Below are positions 52,001-59,945 of a stretch of DNA of 64,000 nucleotides, one piece after another. Origin of the DNA: Nakamurella panacisegetis. GTDB taxonomy: Bacteria > Actinomycetota > Actinomycetes > Mycobacteriales > Nakamurellaceae. Made by a program: the position numbers and the translations under genes. The notes under the pieces were generated by a model. That model was given only the letters and a program-made list of their open reading frames with translations. It ran no database searches and was not told the origin of the DNA. The stretch is taken from NCBI RefSeq assembly GCF_900104535.1, contig NZ_LT629710.1, positions 2,170,001 to 2,234,000 of the forward strand, given 5' to 3'. Within the stretch, counting starts at the first letter, position 1. Each line of letters starts with the position of its first letter.

Positions 52001-53214
52001 ATCCGGTCGCCCAGCCCGGTCCTGGCCCCGGCCGCCCTGAGGCGGGCCTCCGCGTTGTCGTCCTCCCCCGGAGGGCGCAGGTCCTGCACCGTGATCCCGG
52101 CATCGTGGCAGGTCAGCCGGACGTCGACCCGTTCCGGTTCGAGGGCTGCGTGCTCGACCAGGGTGACGACGCTGATCCCGAGATCGGCTGGTTCGAACTC
52201 GGGAGGCAACCCGATGAACAGGTCGACCGACACGCCCAGGTCGACGATGACCACCAGCGCCGGTCCGAGCCGGGACGGGTCCGCCCGCCCGAACCGACCG
52301 GCCCGGACCGCTTCCGAGGTGCGGCGCGAGATCTCCGGGCCAAGGAGCGTGGCCAGCTGCTCGGCATGCTCGGTGACCAGGCGTTTCGGGGCGGACCCGT
52401 CGAACTCCTCGGTGGAGAGGGATTGCGGCAGCCACTTGAGCCAGTCCAGCCATCCCGCGCTGCGCCGCGGAACGCACCCGTAGATCCGCAGTTCACCCGG
52501 CCCGTGCGTGGCCGCCAGCTGGGCCAGGGCCGCGGTGACGATCTGACGGACCGGCCCGGACGGCCCGACCACGCAGACCCGGCCGTTGACGGGCAGGCCG
52601 ATCGGCATACCGGCCACCACGCGGTCCCGCTCCACGATGCGCAGGGTGGCCGCGGCGACCACCACGTCCGGCTCGGCCAGTTGATCCCGTGCGGGGGGAG
52701 CGCTCACCCTTCGCCACAACGGGCTGGACCCGGTGCCGACCCGGGCGATCAGGAAGTCCGGGTCCTGGGGGCGTCGCTCCCACAACCGGAGGGGATCCCG
52801 GACCAGTTCCGGCAGCACCGCCGGGTCGGGGTGGTGCCGCAGGGCGCGGGAGCGCTGCTCGGCCACGGCCACGGCCAGGTCGGATCGCACGCGGTCCAGA
52901 TAGTCCAGATACCGCCGCCGCAGGTCGGTGGCTCGCCTGGCGGTCCCGGTCCGCTGGGCCACGAACATCACCACGGCGCCGCCGATGGTGGCGGTCAGCA
53001 TGATGCCGCCGGCGATCAGCATCACCGGGTTCCGGTTGGCCACGATCATGATCAACGATCCGGCGCCGCCCATGATCGGCATCAGGATCTGCATGACGCC
53101 CTGCAGACCGGCCGCGGCGTCGGGCAACGTGGGGGGCGCGAGCAATTCGACCGGGCGCAGATCGACCGGCTCCGGGTGGCTCCGCGCCGGGCGGTGGATC
53201 AGCCGTTGGGTCAT
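49096..53214 (-). CDS. eccC: type VII secretion ATPase EccC
   Basis: The motor ATPase of an ESX (type VII) secretion system, 1372 residues, close to the family length. Two N-terminal membrane helices (about 40-85) are followed by a stalk and three FtsK/SpoIIIE-type ATPase domains. Walker A motifs are GATGSGKS (498-505), GAPRTGKS (852-859) and GDAESGKT (1168-1175). Walker B of domain 1 is complete (VVIDEFGE, 610-617); domain 2 has IDNF in place of Asp-Glu, as in EccC domains that bind rather than turn over ATP. The ATG at 53214 follows ggaggagagg. It is divergent from eccD. Confidence 0.93.
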   Translation of the reverse strand: MTQRLIHRPARSHPEPVDLRPVELLAPPTLPDAAAGLQGVMQILMPIMGGAGSLIMIVANRNPVMLIAGGIMLTATIGGAVVMFVAQRTGTARRATDLRRRYLDYLDRVRSDLAVAVAEQRSRALRHHPDPAVLPELVRDPLRLWERRPQDPDFLIARVGTGSSPLWRRVSAPPARDQLAEPDVVVAAATLRIVERDRVVAGMPIGLPVNGRVCVVGPSGPVRQIVTAALAQLAATHGPGELRIYGCVPRRSAGWLDWLKWLPQSLSTEEFDGSAPKRLVTEHAEQLATLLGPEISRRTSEAVRAGRFGRADPSRLGPALVVIVDLGVSVDLFIGLPPEFEPADLGISVVTLVEHAALEPERVDVRLTCHDAGITVQDLRPPGEDDNAEARLRAAGARTGLGDRIEASTLRALVRELTAVRLVEETAAAAPLDATLDLGDLVGVTDPAHFDVSRTWAPRAGADFLRVPFGLGPTGERVFLDLKEPALGGMGPHGLCVGATGSGKSEVLRTLVLTLAILHPPERLSMVLVDYKGGATFAGLEHIPHCAAMISNLSDDTGLVDRLHDALFGEMKRRQQVLADAGNLPNITEYNRRRDQGDEACRAPLPNLFVVIDEFGELLTAKPDFIELFLAIGRIGRSIGVHLLLASQRLEEGRLRGLESFLSYRLGLRTFNVGESRAVLGVGDAYELPPMPGSGFLKVDTTVFERFKAGYVSGPYVPPATAETLVDAPPVPAPFPLFNDTAEYLAAVAPDRPAAGPADDALAPTVLDVAVRQLARAGRQVSPIWLPPLPAELTLDDVVGGLRVDGVLGLRTESAPPPLTVALGRLDKPAEQKQEPLRLDLAASGGHLAVLGAPRTGKSNLVRTLVVSAALSHQVGEVAFYCLDLGGGALRVLDGLPHVAGVASRLEPDRVRRTVAEVAAALAEREELFARLGLDSVEAMREAFRRGRLTELPVADVFLVIDNFPVLRSDFEDLADLVQDLGTRGPGYGIHLILTCGRWSDVRMQLQAAIGTKIEFRLNDPGDSVLGRKQAVNLRAGNPGRCLVEGGLMAQIARPEFAAGLPGRLRGTSTGGSTTPGPAAPEPAATEPADPAGPSPGTTLESLIRSIAAAWPGDPVPPIRMLPTLVDQARLLASAGPRAGIVIGVDETDLKPVELDWRGADSHLLIVGDAESGKTSLLKLLVRDLVSRYTDQEVVFAVFDVRRTLLDVVPEDYLGAYAGTTAMAAGMAAGVAGELRGRLPPDDVTAVALRTRSWWRGPEIFVIVDDYDLLSPAGAGPLAPFVEFLPQARDVGFHLIVARRSGGVSRALYEPVPQRLREVGATGLLLSGDRQEGAIYPGVHLSVQPPGRGTLIRRGRKPVLIQLGHRPDDAVD

Positions 53215-53410
53215 GCGTCGGACCTCTCCTCCCGAGTGCGGCCCTAGACTACGGCGGTCGGGCAGCCGACCGGGGGGTCTTCGCCGGATGTGTGGACGGC
53301 CGGACGTGGGGCCATCGGCGGTTGACGGAACCGAACGGTCGCCGGAGCGGTCCAGGCGGACGTCGGGGCCGCGATCGGCGGCACCGCAGGCACGCGCTCG
53401 AGGGAGGTTC

Positions 53411-54826
53411 ATGAGCACCCGGTTCACCAGGGTCACCGTCGTCGGTGACGGTCGGCAGATCGATGTCTCGCTCCCGGCCGACGCGCCCCTGACCGAACAG
53501 ATGCCGATCGTGCTGCGCCTGCTGTCGGTTCCCACCGGTGCGGCCCCGGTGCGTTGGCGATTGGCCGCCCCCGAGTTCGGGGCCCTCGATCCGAACCGCT
53601 CCCTGGACGACGTCGGGGTGCTGGACGGGGCGGCCCTGTACCTCACCGAGGCGGCGACCGCGCCCCCGGCGCCGTTCGTCGACGACGTGGAGGAGGTCGT
53701 CGCCGAGACCGTGGTCGACGCGGCGCCGGCCTGGCGGGATCAGGCCAGGCGGAGTGGGATCGCCTGGCTGCTCGTGGTCGTCATGGGCGGCGGCCTGCTG
53801 CTGGGCCTCGGTACGACCTCGGCCGTGGGCTGGATCGCCCCGGCCGTGGTGTTGCTGGCCGCCCTTGCGGTCGGCGCGGCCATCGGAGAACCGGGCGGCC
53901 GGACGGCCGCCCTCACCGCGGTTCCGGCTGCTCCTGCGGTCGTCCTCGGGGTCGTCGCGGCCCGACCGTCGATCCTCGGCCGGGTGGGCGACCTGTCCTT
54001 TCCCGGAGTAGTGCCGACCCGGCCGATCGACGAACTCGGCGTCGCGTGGAACGGATTCCCCCTTCTGCTGGTCACCGCGGCGGCGCTCGGACTGGCTGCG
54101 GCCGGGGCGGTGGGCCGGACGCCCGGTCTGGCCACCGGTGCGCTGATCGGCGCTCTCGCGTCGGTCGGCGGCCTGATCGGGATCCGGGCCGGGCTGCCGG
54201 TCGATCGCACCGCCGCCCTGGCGCTGGTGCTCGCCGTGGTGCTCACCGGCCTGGCCGGCCAGGCGGCCCTCGGGGGCGCCGGGCTGGTCGACCTGATGGT
54301 GGCCGACGAGCGCGGGGAGCCGGTGCCCCGCGCGCTGGTCGTGGCCGCGGTCCGGCGGGGGCTGTCCCTGGCCGGTGGCCTCGTCGGCTCGGCCGCGGTG
54401 GTGGGCGCCGTGGCCGGCTGGGAACTGATCGTCCGTGCTCCCGACGACGGCAGCATCGCCTGGACCGCCCCTGCCCTCGGTATTCTCGGCGGCGCGGTGT
54501 TCGGGTCGCGCAGCCGGATGTTCACCCGGGCGGCCCACATCGGGCCGATGTTGGCGGTCACCGTGGTCGTTGCGGTCGCGGTCGCTCTGCGGCTGCCCGC
54601 CTGGCTCGAGTTGACCCCGGCCACCGGGTCGGTCCTGGTGCTCCTGGTCTTGATGGTGGTCGGTGCGCTACTCCTGCTGGGCGGTTTGCGTACGCTCCGC
54701 GAAGTGAGCGGGGCCCGGGTACAACGCGGGCTCGAGCGGTTGGAGCTGCTGGCCGTGCTGGCCCTGGTGCCCGGGCTGGTCCTGCTGTTCCGGGTCATTC
54801 CGGCAGTTCAACGATGGTGGGGCTGA
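53411..54826 (+). CDS. eccD: type VII secretion membrane protein EccD
   Basis: The ESX inner-membrane channel component, 471 residues. The N-terminal ubiquitin-like YukD domain (about 1-85, FTRVTVVGDGRQIDVSLPAD, LDPNRSLDDVGVLDGAALYL) is followed by a linker and about 11 hydrophobic segments from residue 112 on. In known ESX systems EccD dimers line the membrane pore with EccB, EccC and EccE. The ATG at 53411 follows gagggagg. It is 30 bases upstream of the Hsp70-like gene, so they are probably co-transcribed. Confidence 0.88.
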   Translation: MSTRFTRVTVVGDGRQIDVSLPADAPLTEQMPIVLRLLSVPTGAAPVRWRLAAPEFGALDPNRSLDDVGVLDGAALYLTEAATAPPAPFVDDVEEVVAETVVDAAPAWRDQARRSGIAWLLVVVMGGGLLLGLGTTSAVGWIAPAVVLLAALAVGAAIGEPGGRTAALTAVPAAPAVVLGVVAARPSILGRVGDLSFPGVVPTRPIDELGVAWNGFPLLLVTAAALGLAAAGAVGRTPGLATGALIGALASVGGLIGIRAGLPVDRTAALALVLAVVLTGLAGQAALGGAGLVDLMVADERGEPVPRALVVAAVRRGLSLAGGLVGSAAVVGAVAGWELIVRAPDDGSIAWTAPALGILGGAVFGSRSRMFTRAAHIGPMLAVTVVVAVAVALRLPAWLELTPATGSVLVLLVLMVVGALLLLGGLRTLREVSGARVQRGLERLELLAVLALVPGLVLLFRVIPAVQRWWG

Positions 54827-54856
54827 CCATGACAGCGGAAGACGGAGGCAGGTGAC

Positions 54857-56857
54857 ATGCGGCTCCTGGCCATCGACTTCGGTACGTCGAACACCGTCGC
54901 GGCATTGCTGGTCGACGGGCAGGCACCCCGGACGGTCACCTTCGACACGTCTCCCATGCTGCCGTCGGCCGTGTTCGTCGCGGCCGATGGACAGGTGACG
55001 GTCGGCCGTGACGCCCAGCGTCAGGCCCGGCTCGACCCGACCCGCTTCGAACCCAATCCCAAACGGCGCATCGACGACGGGGAGGTCCTGCTGGGCGACC
55101 GCGTCGTTCCGGTGGTGGACGTCATTGCCGCCGTGCTGCGGGTGGTGGCCACTGAGGTCCGCCGGCAACTGGGTGGCGCGGCACCCGACGAGGTCCGGCT
55201 GACGCACCCGGCGCAGTGGGGCGCCACTCGGCAGAACGTGCTGGTGACGGCCGCGCGCGCGGCCGGGCTGGGCGCCAACCTGGTGCTCATCCCGGAGCCG
55301 GTGGCCGCGGCGGCCCAGTTCACCCGGCTGCCCGGCCGTGCGCTGCCGCCGGGCGGAACGGTGGCGGTGTACGACCTCGGGGGCGGAACCTTCGACGTCG
55401 CCATCGTCGGCCGCACGCCGCCCAGCCCGTCGGCCCCGGATGCCGACGACGGGCAGTTCCACGTGCTGGCCGAGGCCGGGCTGCCCGATCTCGGCGGTCT
55501 CGATTTCGACCAGGCGATCCTGGACCAGGTCGGGCGGACCACCTCGTCCATCGATCCGGCCCGCTGGCAGCAGATCCTGCGGCCGGCCGATCCCTACGGA
55601 CGCCGGGCCGCGCGAGCCCTGGCCGAGGACGTCCGGGCGGCCAAGGAGACGCTGTCCCGGTATCCGCAGACCGACGTCTCGCTGCCGGACCCCTTCGCCG
55701 ACGCCCACCTGACGCGTACCGAGTTCGAGGGGCTGATCCGGCCCAATCTGCTCCGCTCGATCGAGGTGCTCTCGGCGACCCTGCGGACGGCCGGGATCAC
55801 ACCGGACCGGCTGGGCGGCATCTTCCTGGTCGGAGGCTCGTCGCGGATCCCGTTGGTCGCCGGTCTGATCCAGGACCGGCTGCACGTCACCCCGGTCGCG
55901 CTGGACCAGCCGGAGACCGCGGTCGCGCTGGGTGCGCTGTTGGTGCCGGTGCACCGCGGCGGAAGCCGGACGGTGGCGATGTCCGACCGCCCTGGGCCCT
56001 CCACCGGGCCGCGTCCGCTCCGATCCGACACGCCGGTCGCCGGCGGCGACCCGGCCCTCGTGCCGCCCCCGAGGGCGCGGCCCGCCCCGGCCCCGACGGT
56101 CGCAGCGACGGCCGGGGCCAGGGGACGGCGTTGGCCGATCCTGGTCGGCGGGTTGGTCCTGCTGGCCGTCATCGGCTTGGTCCTGGTGGTCACCCGGCCG
56201 TTCGGCGGGAACGCCCCGGCGGCCGAACCGACCGCTACGCAGACATCCGACCCGTCGACGAACCTCACCACTTCCGGTGGGCCGGCCTCCAGTGCCGGGG
56301 GCGGTCCACGGGTCAGCGCCACCGTGACCACCGGGCTCGGGCCGGGCAAGGTGTTCACCGCCGGCGAGGTGGCGTTCATGAGCCAGAACGTTTCCGGGCT
56401 GATCGACTGTTCCGACATCACGACCGACTTCAACACCGCCGTGAAGGGAACGGCCGGCGGGGTGTTCCAGGTCAGCCGGGCCGTTCGGTGCGGGATCACC
56501 CCGGGTGAGCTGCCGGACGGGCAGACGAAGGTGTTCGTCTACACGATGACGGTCAGGGACTCGGCCGCCGCGGCGGCGTACGTCGAGGCCGTCTACCGCA
56601 ACAAGGTCAAGGACAAGTACGACGCCTACAAGCGGGACTCCACGACGCAGTTCGCCAATGGTCCCGGCGGCCGCGTGGTGGCCGTCTACGACCTGCCCGA
56701 TCTCGGGACGTCGTCGTTGAACCCGTCGGTGGGCGCAACCGTGCTGGCCTGGGACCTGAGCGGTCAGCGCTACGTCGGGCTGGTCGTCTCCCTCGACCTG
56801 TCCACCCAGAGCGACCTGCTCGACTACTGGTCACAGACGTTCAAACCCCGGGGTTGA
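54857..56857 (+). CDS. membrane-anchored Hsp70-like protein
   Basis: A 666-residue protein. An actin-fold Hsp70 nucleotide-binding domain fills 1-365: DFGTSNT (7-13), DLGGGTFD (173-180) and VGGSSRIP (325-332). In place of the substrate-binding domain there is a Pro-rich linker, one transmembrane helix (427-446) and an outward domain (about 485-666) with two cysteines. ATP hydrolysis in the cytosol could therefore be coupled to a domain outside. It sits between eccD and the dynamin-like gene in one direction. A minimal GrpE-like protein encoded two genes on is a plausible nucleotide-exchange partner. Confidence 0.86.
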   Translation: MRLLAIDFGTSNTVAALLVDGQAPRTVTFDTSPMLPSAVFVAADGQVTVGRDAQRQARLDPTRFEPNPKRRIDDGEVLLGDRVVPVVDVIAAVLRVVATEVRRQLGGAAPDEVRLTHPAQWGATRQNVLVTAARAAGLGANLVLIPEPVAAAAQFTRLPGRALPPGGTVAVYDLGGGTFDVAIVGRTPPSPSAPDADDGQFHVLAEAGLPDLGGLDFDQAILDQVGRTTSSIDPARWQQILRPADPYGRRAARALAEDVRAAKETLSRYPQTDVSLPDPFADAHLTRTEFEGLIRPNLLRSIEVLSATLRTAGITPDRLGGIFLVGGSSRIPLVAGLIQDRLHVTPVALDQPETAVALGALLVPVHRGGSRTVAMSDRPGPSTGPRPLRSDTPVAGGDPALVPPPRARPAPAPTVAATAGARGRRWPILVGGLVLLAVIGLVLVVTRPFGGNAPAAEPTATQTSDPSTNLTTSGGPASSAGGGPRVSATVTTGLGPGKVFTAGEVAFMSQNVSGLIDCSDITTDFNTAVKGTAGGVFQVSRAVRCGITPGELPDGQTKVFVYTMTVRDSAAAAAYVEAVYRNKVKDKYDAYKRDSTTQFANGPGGRVVAVYDLPDLGTSSLNPSVGATVLAWDLSGQRYVGLVVSLDLSTQSDLLDYWSQTFKPRG

Positions 56858-56899
56858 GTCGCGGGTCCACCTCCGATCCATCCGAGAAGGCAGGCACCG

Positions 56900-58609
56900 A
56901 TGCAGGGTCCGTTGTCGCAGGCCGTCGGCGCGATGTGCACCGCGCTGCTCCCCCAGGTGTCACCGCGCACCGCGGCGGGGGTCGGCGAGGTACTGCGGCG
57001 TCTGGACACGCCGCTGCAGCTGGCCGTGGCCGGGCGCATCAAATCCGGCAAGTCGACGCTGGTCAACGCGCTGATCGGGCGGCGCGTGGCGCCCACCGAC
57101 ATCGGCGAGTGCACCCGGCTGGTGACCCGCTTCCGGTACGGCACCGTCGACCGCATCGAAGTGCTGTTCAAGGACGGCCGCCGGTCCACGCTGCCGTTCG
57201 CGCCGGACGGCGGCATCCCGGCCGACCTGGGGGTCGATCTGGCCGGTGTCTCCCATCTCGAGGCCTACCTGACCAGCGCGCTGCTGGCCGACATCACCGT
57301 CATCGACACCCCGGGGCTCGGCTCGCTGGACGCGGTGTCGGTGTCGCGAACCGAAGCGCTGCTCGGCGCGGCTGGGGCGACAGCCGCGGCGTCGCCGTCC
57401 TCGGTCGCGGAGAGCGGGAAGGGCGCGGGGCTCGACCCCGTCTCGCAGTTCGCGGTGGCCGGCGCCGAAGCGGTCGTGTACGTGTTCACCCAGTCCGTCC
57501 GGGCCGACGACACGATGGTGCTGGCCGCGTTCACCGCCGCCACGGCCTCTCGTGATGCCGGCCCGGTGAACGCCCTGGCCGTGCTGAACAAGGCCGACAC
57601 CGTGGTCGCCGACTCGGTGCAGGGCGCCGGCGGTGACATCAGGGAGGCCGCCCGCATCCTGGCCCGCAGCCAGGCCGATCTGCTCCGGCCGCGGGTGGCC
57701 GACGTTCTCCCGGTGATCGGGCTGCTGGCCGAGACAGCCGAGACCGGAGCTTTCACCGCGGCCGACGCCGAGGCCCTGCGAGCTCTGACCGGCGTCGACC
57801 CGGGCCTGTTCGGGGCGATGACGATGGCCGCCGACCTGTTCACCGAAATGGACGCCCCGATCGATCGCCCGACCCGGATCCGGCTGCTGCAGCTGCTGGA
57901 CCTGTTCGGCATTGCCGAGGCGGTGTCGATCCTGCGCGCCGAGCCGTCGATCTCGGCCGGTGAGCTCCGCCGACGCCTGCTGGACGCGTCCGGGTTCGCC
58001 GACCTGCGTCGGCGGCTCGGCGAGGTCTTCCGTGCCCGGGCCGACGGGATCAAGGCGTCGGCCGCGTTGGCGTCGATGGCGGCCCTGGCCGCGTCCTCCG
58101 ACGACTGGGCGGAGCGGCAGCGGGTGCACGACGCGATCGAGGTGCTGCTGCAGCGCCCGGAAGCCCACCAGCTTCGCCTGATGGAGGCCTTGACGCTGGT
58201 CAGCACGGGGGCGGTGGCCATGCCGGCGGACCTCACGGCCGAGATCCTCCGCCTGGGTGGCTCGGTGCGGCCGGAGGATCAACTGGGTCTGCCCGGCGCG
58301 CCGGCGACGCTGCTGGCGGCGGCGGCACTGGAACGCGCCGGCTGGTGGCGTTCGTTCGCATCCTTCGGCGCGACACCGGCCCAGAGCCGGGTCGCGCATG
58401 TCGTGCACCGCGCGTACTTCCTGCTCTGGCAGGACCTCAGGGGCGACCTGCCGTCGGGTCCGATCGGTGCGCTGGCCGCGGGCAATTTCCCGCAGCCGAT
58501 GATCCCGCCGAACCGATGGCCGCCGGTCTCGGACGGCCGGGCCCCGGCCGCTCCGCCGTTCGCCGCTGAGTACCCGAACCAGGGCCGGCCGGGCGAGGGT
58601 TGGCGATGA
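56900..58609 (+). CDS. dynamin-family GTPase 1
   Basis: A 569-residue bacterial dynamin-like GTPase. G1 is GRIKSGKST (45-53), G3 DTPG (136-139), G4 NKAD (230-233). The remaining two-thirds is helical (stalk-like) with no obvious membrane insert, ending in a Pro-rich tail. Bacterial dynamin-like proteins (e.g. Streptomyces DynA/DynB, mycobacterial IniA/IniC) bind and remodel membranes and often come in pairs; the second is at 61032. The ATG at 56900 follows gagaaggcag. Its stop overlaps the GrpE-like gene by 4 bases. Confidence 0.87.
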   Translation: MQGPLSQAVGAMCTALLPQVSPRTAAGVGEVLRRLDTPLQLAVAGRIKSGKSTLVNALIGRRVAPTDIGECTRLVTRFRYGTVDRIEVLFKDGRRSTLPFAPDGGIPADLGVDLAGVSHLEAYLTSALLADITVIDTPGLGSLDAVSVSRTEALLGAAGATAAASPSSVAESGKGAGLDPVSQFAVAGAEAVVYVFTQSVRADDTMVLAAFTAATASRDAGPVNALAVLNKADTVVADSVQGAGGDIREAARILARSQADLLRPRVADVLPVIGLLAETAETGAFTAADAEALRALTGVDPGLFGAMTMAADLFTEMDAPIDRPTRIRLLQLLDLFGIAEAVSILRAEPSISAGELRRRLLDASGFADLRRRLGEVFRARADGIKASAALASMAALAASSDDWAERQRVHDAIEVLLQRPEAHQLRLMEALTLVSTGAVAMPADLTAEILRLGGSVRPEDQLGLPGAPATLLAAAALERAGWWRSFASFGATPAQSRVAHVVHRAYFLLWQDLRGDLPSGPIGALAAGNFPQPMIPPNRWPPVSDGRAPAAPPFAAEYPNQGRPGEGWR

Positions 58610-58938
58610 CCGACCAGACCGGGCGCGGCGAGGTGGAGTCCGATCCCGACCTCGCGGCCGAGCGCCGGCTGCTGATCGATCTGTTGATCTACGCCTGGGA
58701 CCGGGCGCGCAGTCCCGGGGTCTGGGAACGGTTGACAGTCGGGCTGGAACAGGTCGGGGTGGAGGTCATCCGGCCCGACGGCCAGCCGTTCGACCCGTCG
58801 TCCCACGAGGTCGGCGGGGTCGAACCGACCTCGGACCCGGCCCGGCACAACACCGTGGCCGAGACGGAGACCGTGGGCTTCCGCGACCGCGGGCGGCTGG
58901 TTCGGGAGCCGGTGGTCGTCGTTTTCCGCTCCGGCTGA
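58606..58938 (+). CDS. minimal GrpE-like nucleotide exchange protein
   Basis: A 110-residue protein that keeps the GrpE C-terminal beta domain: EVIRPDGQPFDPSSHEVGG, VEPTSDPARHNTVAETETVGF and the closing REPVVVVF. Only a short N-terminal helix (about 17-45) replaces the long coiled coil of GrpE, so it would be a miniature form. GrpE releases ADP from Hsp70; the partner is probably the membrane Hsp70 two genes upstream. The ATG at 58606 overlaps the dynamin stop (ATGA), showing tight coupling. Confidence 0.78.
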   Translation: MTDQTGRGEVESDPDLAAERRLLIDLLIYAWDRARSPGVWERLTVGLEQVGVEVIRPDGQPFDPSSHEVGGVEPTSDPARHNTVAETETVGFRDRGRLVREPVVVVFRSG

Positions 58939-59437
58939 GGTCTCCGGCCGACGCCAAACGGGCAATCCCCGGGGCGGATGCCCCGGCTGGGCGCCGGGAA
59001 TTCCGCGCCCGGGGAATAGGCGGGCGATCGGTCCCGCCCGGAATCGGCCGATTCGCCCTGAGCCGGTCGTCGTTCGGCGTGGCGACCCCGGATCGACCGG
59101 CCGATCACGCGTGCGCGGTCGGCCCATCGAGATATCGGCTGCCGGCAGGTCGGTAATTCGCGCGCAATCGGCGCCGGGTCCGGAATCGCCAACCGTGACT
59201 GCGACGAGGTTGATTCGACTGTCCGGCAACCAGTTTCGCCGAGACGGGGCGACGCCGGGATTGTTGACCGGTTCATCCGGCGCGATGGAGTCGCTCGCGG
59301 GTGGTGGAGGGTCTAAGCCCTCAGCGACACTAAAGGCAGTCCTTTCGTTTCGCCGGATCGGTGGTTCGTCGTCACGTTCCGGTCTTCCGTGAGCGATGAT
59401 GTGGTCCACACGTTCACCCGAATCGGAAGGCCTCGTC
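58939..59437 (+). promoter_or_regulatory. 499-base intergenic region upstream of lsr2
   Basis: No gene with support. It contains two small stem-loops near lsr2, GAGGG/CCCTC (59307-59322) and AAAGG-cagt-CCTTT (59332-59345), and a ribosome site ggaagg at 59425-59430. I see no confident promoter. The length fits a regulated leader, since lsr2-type genes usually bind their own promoters. Confidence 0.5.
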
Positions 59438-59779
59438 ATGGCTCAGGTCACCAATGTCAAACTTCTCGACGATCTCGACGGCAGCAAGGCCGTGGAGACG
59501 ATCTCCTTCGGTATCGACGGCGTCGGCTATGAAATCGATCTGAATCTGAAGAACGCGAAGGCGCTCCGCAAGGCCATGGCCGAGTTCGTCGCCGCCGGTC
59601 GGCACCTCAAGGTGCCGGCCGCCGGTTCGGCCGCCCGGTCGACATCGCGGAGCCGGTCAGCCGGACCCGATGCCGCCGTCATTCGGCAGTGGGCCAACGA
59701 GAACGGGGTGCCGGTCTCCGTCCGCGGCCGGGTGTCGGCCGACGTCCGGGCGCAGTACATGGCGGCCACCGGGCAGTAG
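59438..59779 (+). CDS. lsr2: Lsr2 nucleoid-associated protein
   Basis: A 113-residue Lsr2, the actinobacterial H-NS-like xenogeneic silencer. The N-terminal oligomerisation part starts MAQVTNVKLLDDLDGSKAVET; the C-terminal DNA-binding helix pair ends with the AT-hook-like VSVRGRVSADVRAQY (RGR grips the minor groove). It binds AT-rich DNA and silences horizontally acquired genes. The ATG at 59438 follows ggaagg. It lies inside the ESX/dynamin region between the GrpE-like and desaturase genes. Confidence 0.95.
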   Translation: MAQVTNVKLLDDLDGSKAVETISFGIDGVGYEIDLNLKNAKALRKAMAEFVAAGRHLKVPAAGSAARSTSRSRSAGPDAAVIRQWANENGVPVSVRGRVSADVRAQYMAATGQ

Positions 59780-59862
59780 TCAGCGGCCGCCTTGTGCCAC
59801 CCCAACGTGCGGACACCGACGAAGGTTCCGCTGATGTGAATATCTCTCCGTCGAGGAAATCT

Positions 59863-59885
59863 CCCCGAAACACGGGGTAGCTTTT
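59863..59885 (+). terminator. hairpin after lsr2
   Basis: CCCCG-aaaca-CGGGG (59863-59877) followed by tagctttt. It is the only stem-loop with a partial U-tract that I see here. It lies 83 bases after lsr2 and 60 bases before the desaturase start, so it likely separates them. Confidence 0.5.
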
Positions 59886-59945
59886 GGGCAAGTACGTCCG
59901 TCGGATTCGACGCGTCGCCCAAACCCCGGAGTTGGAGAGCAAGAC

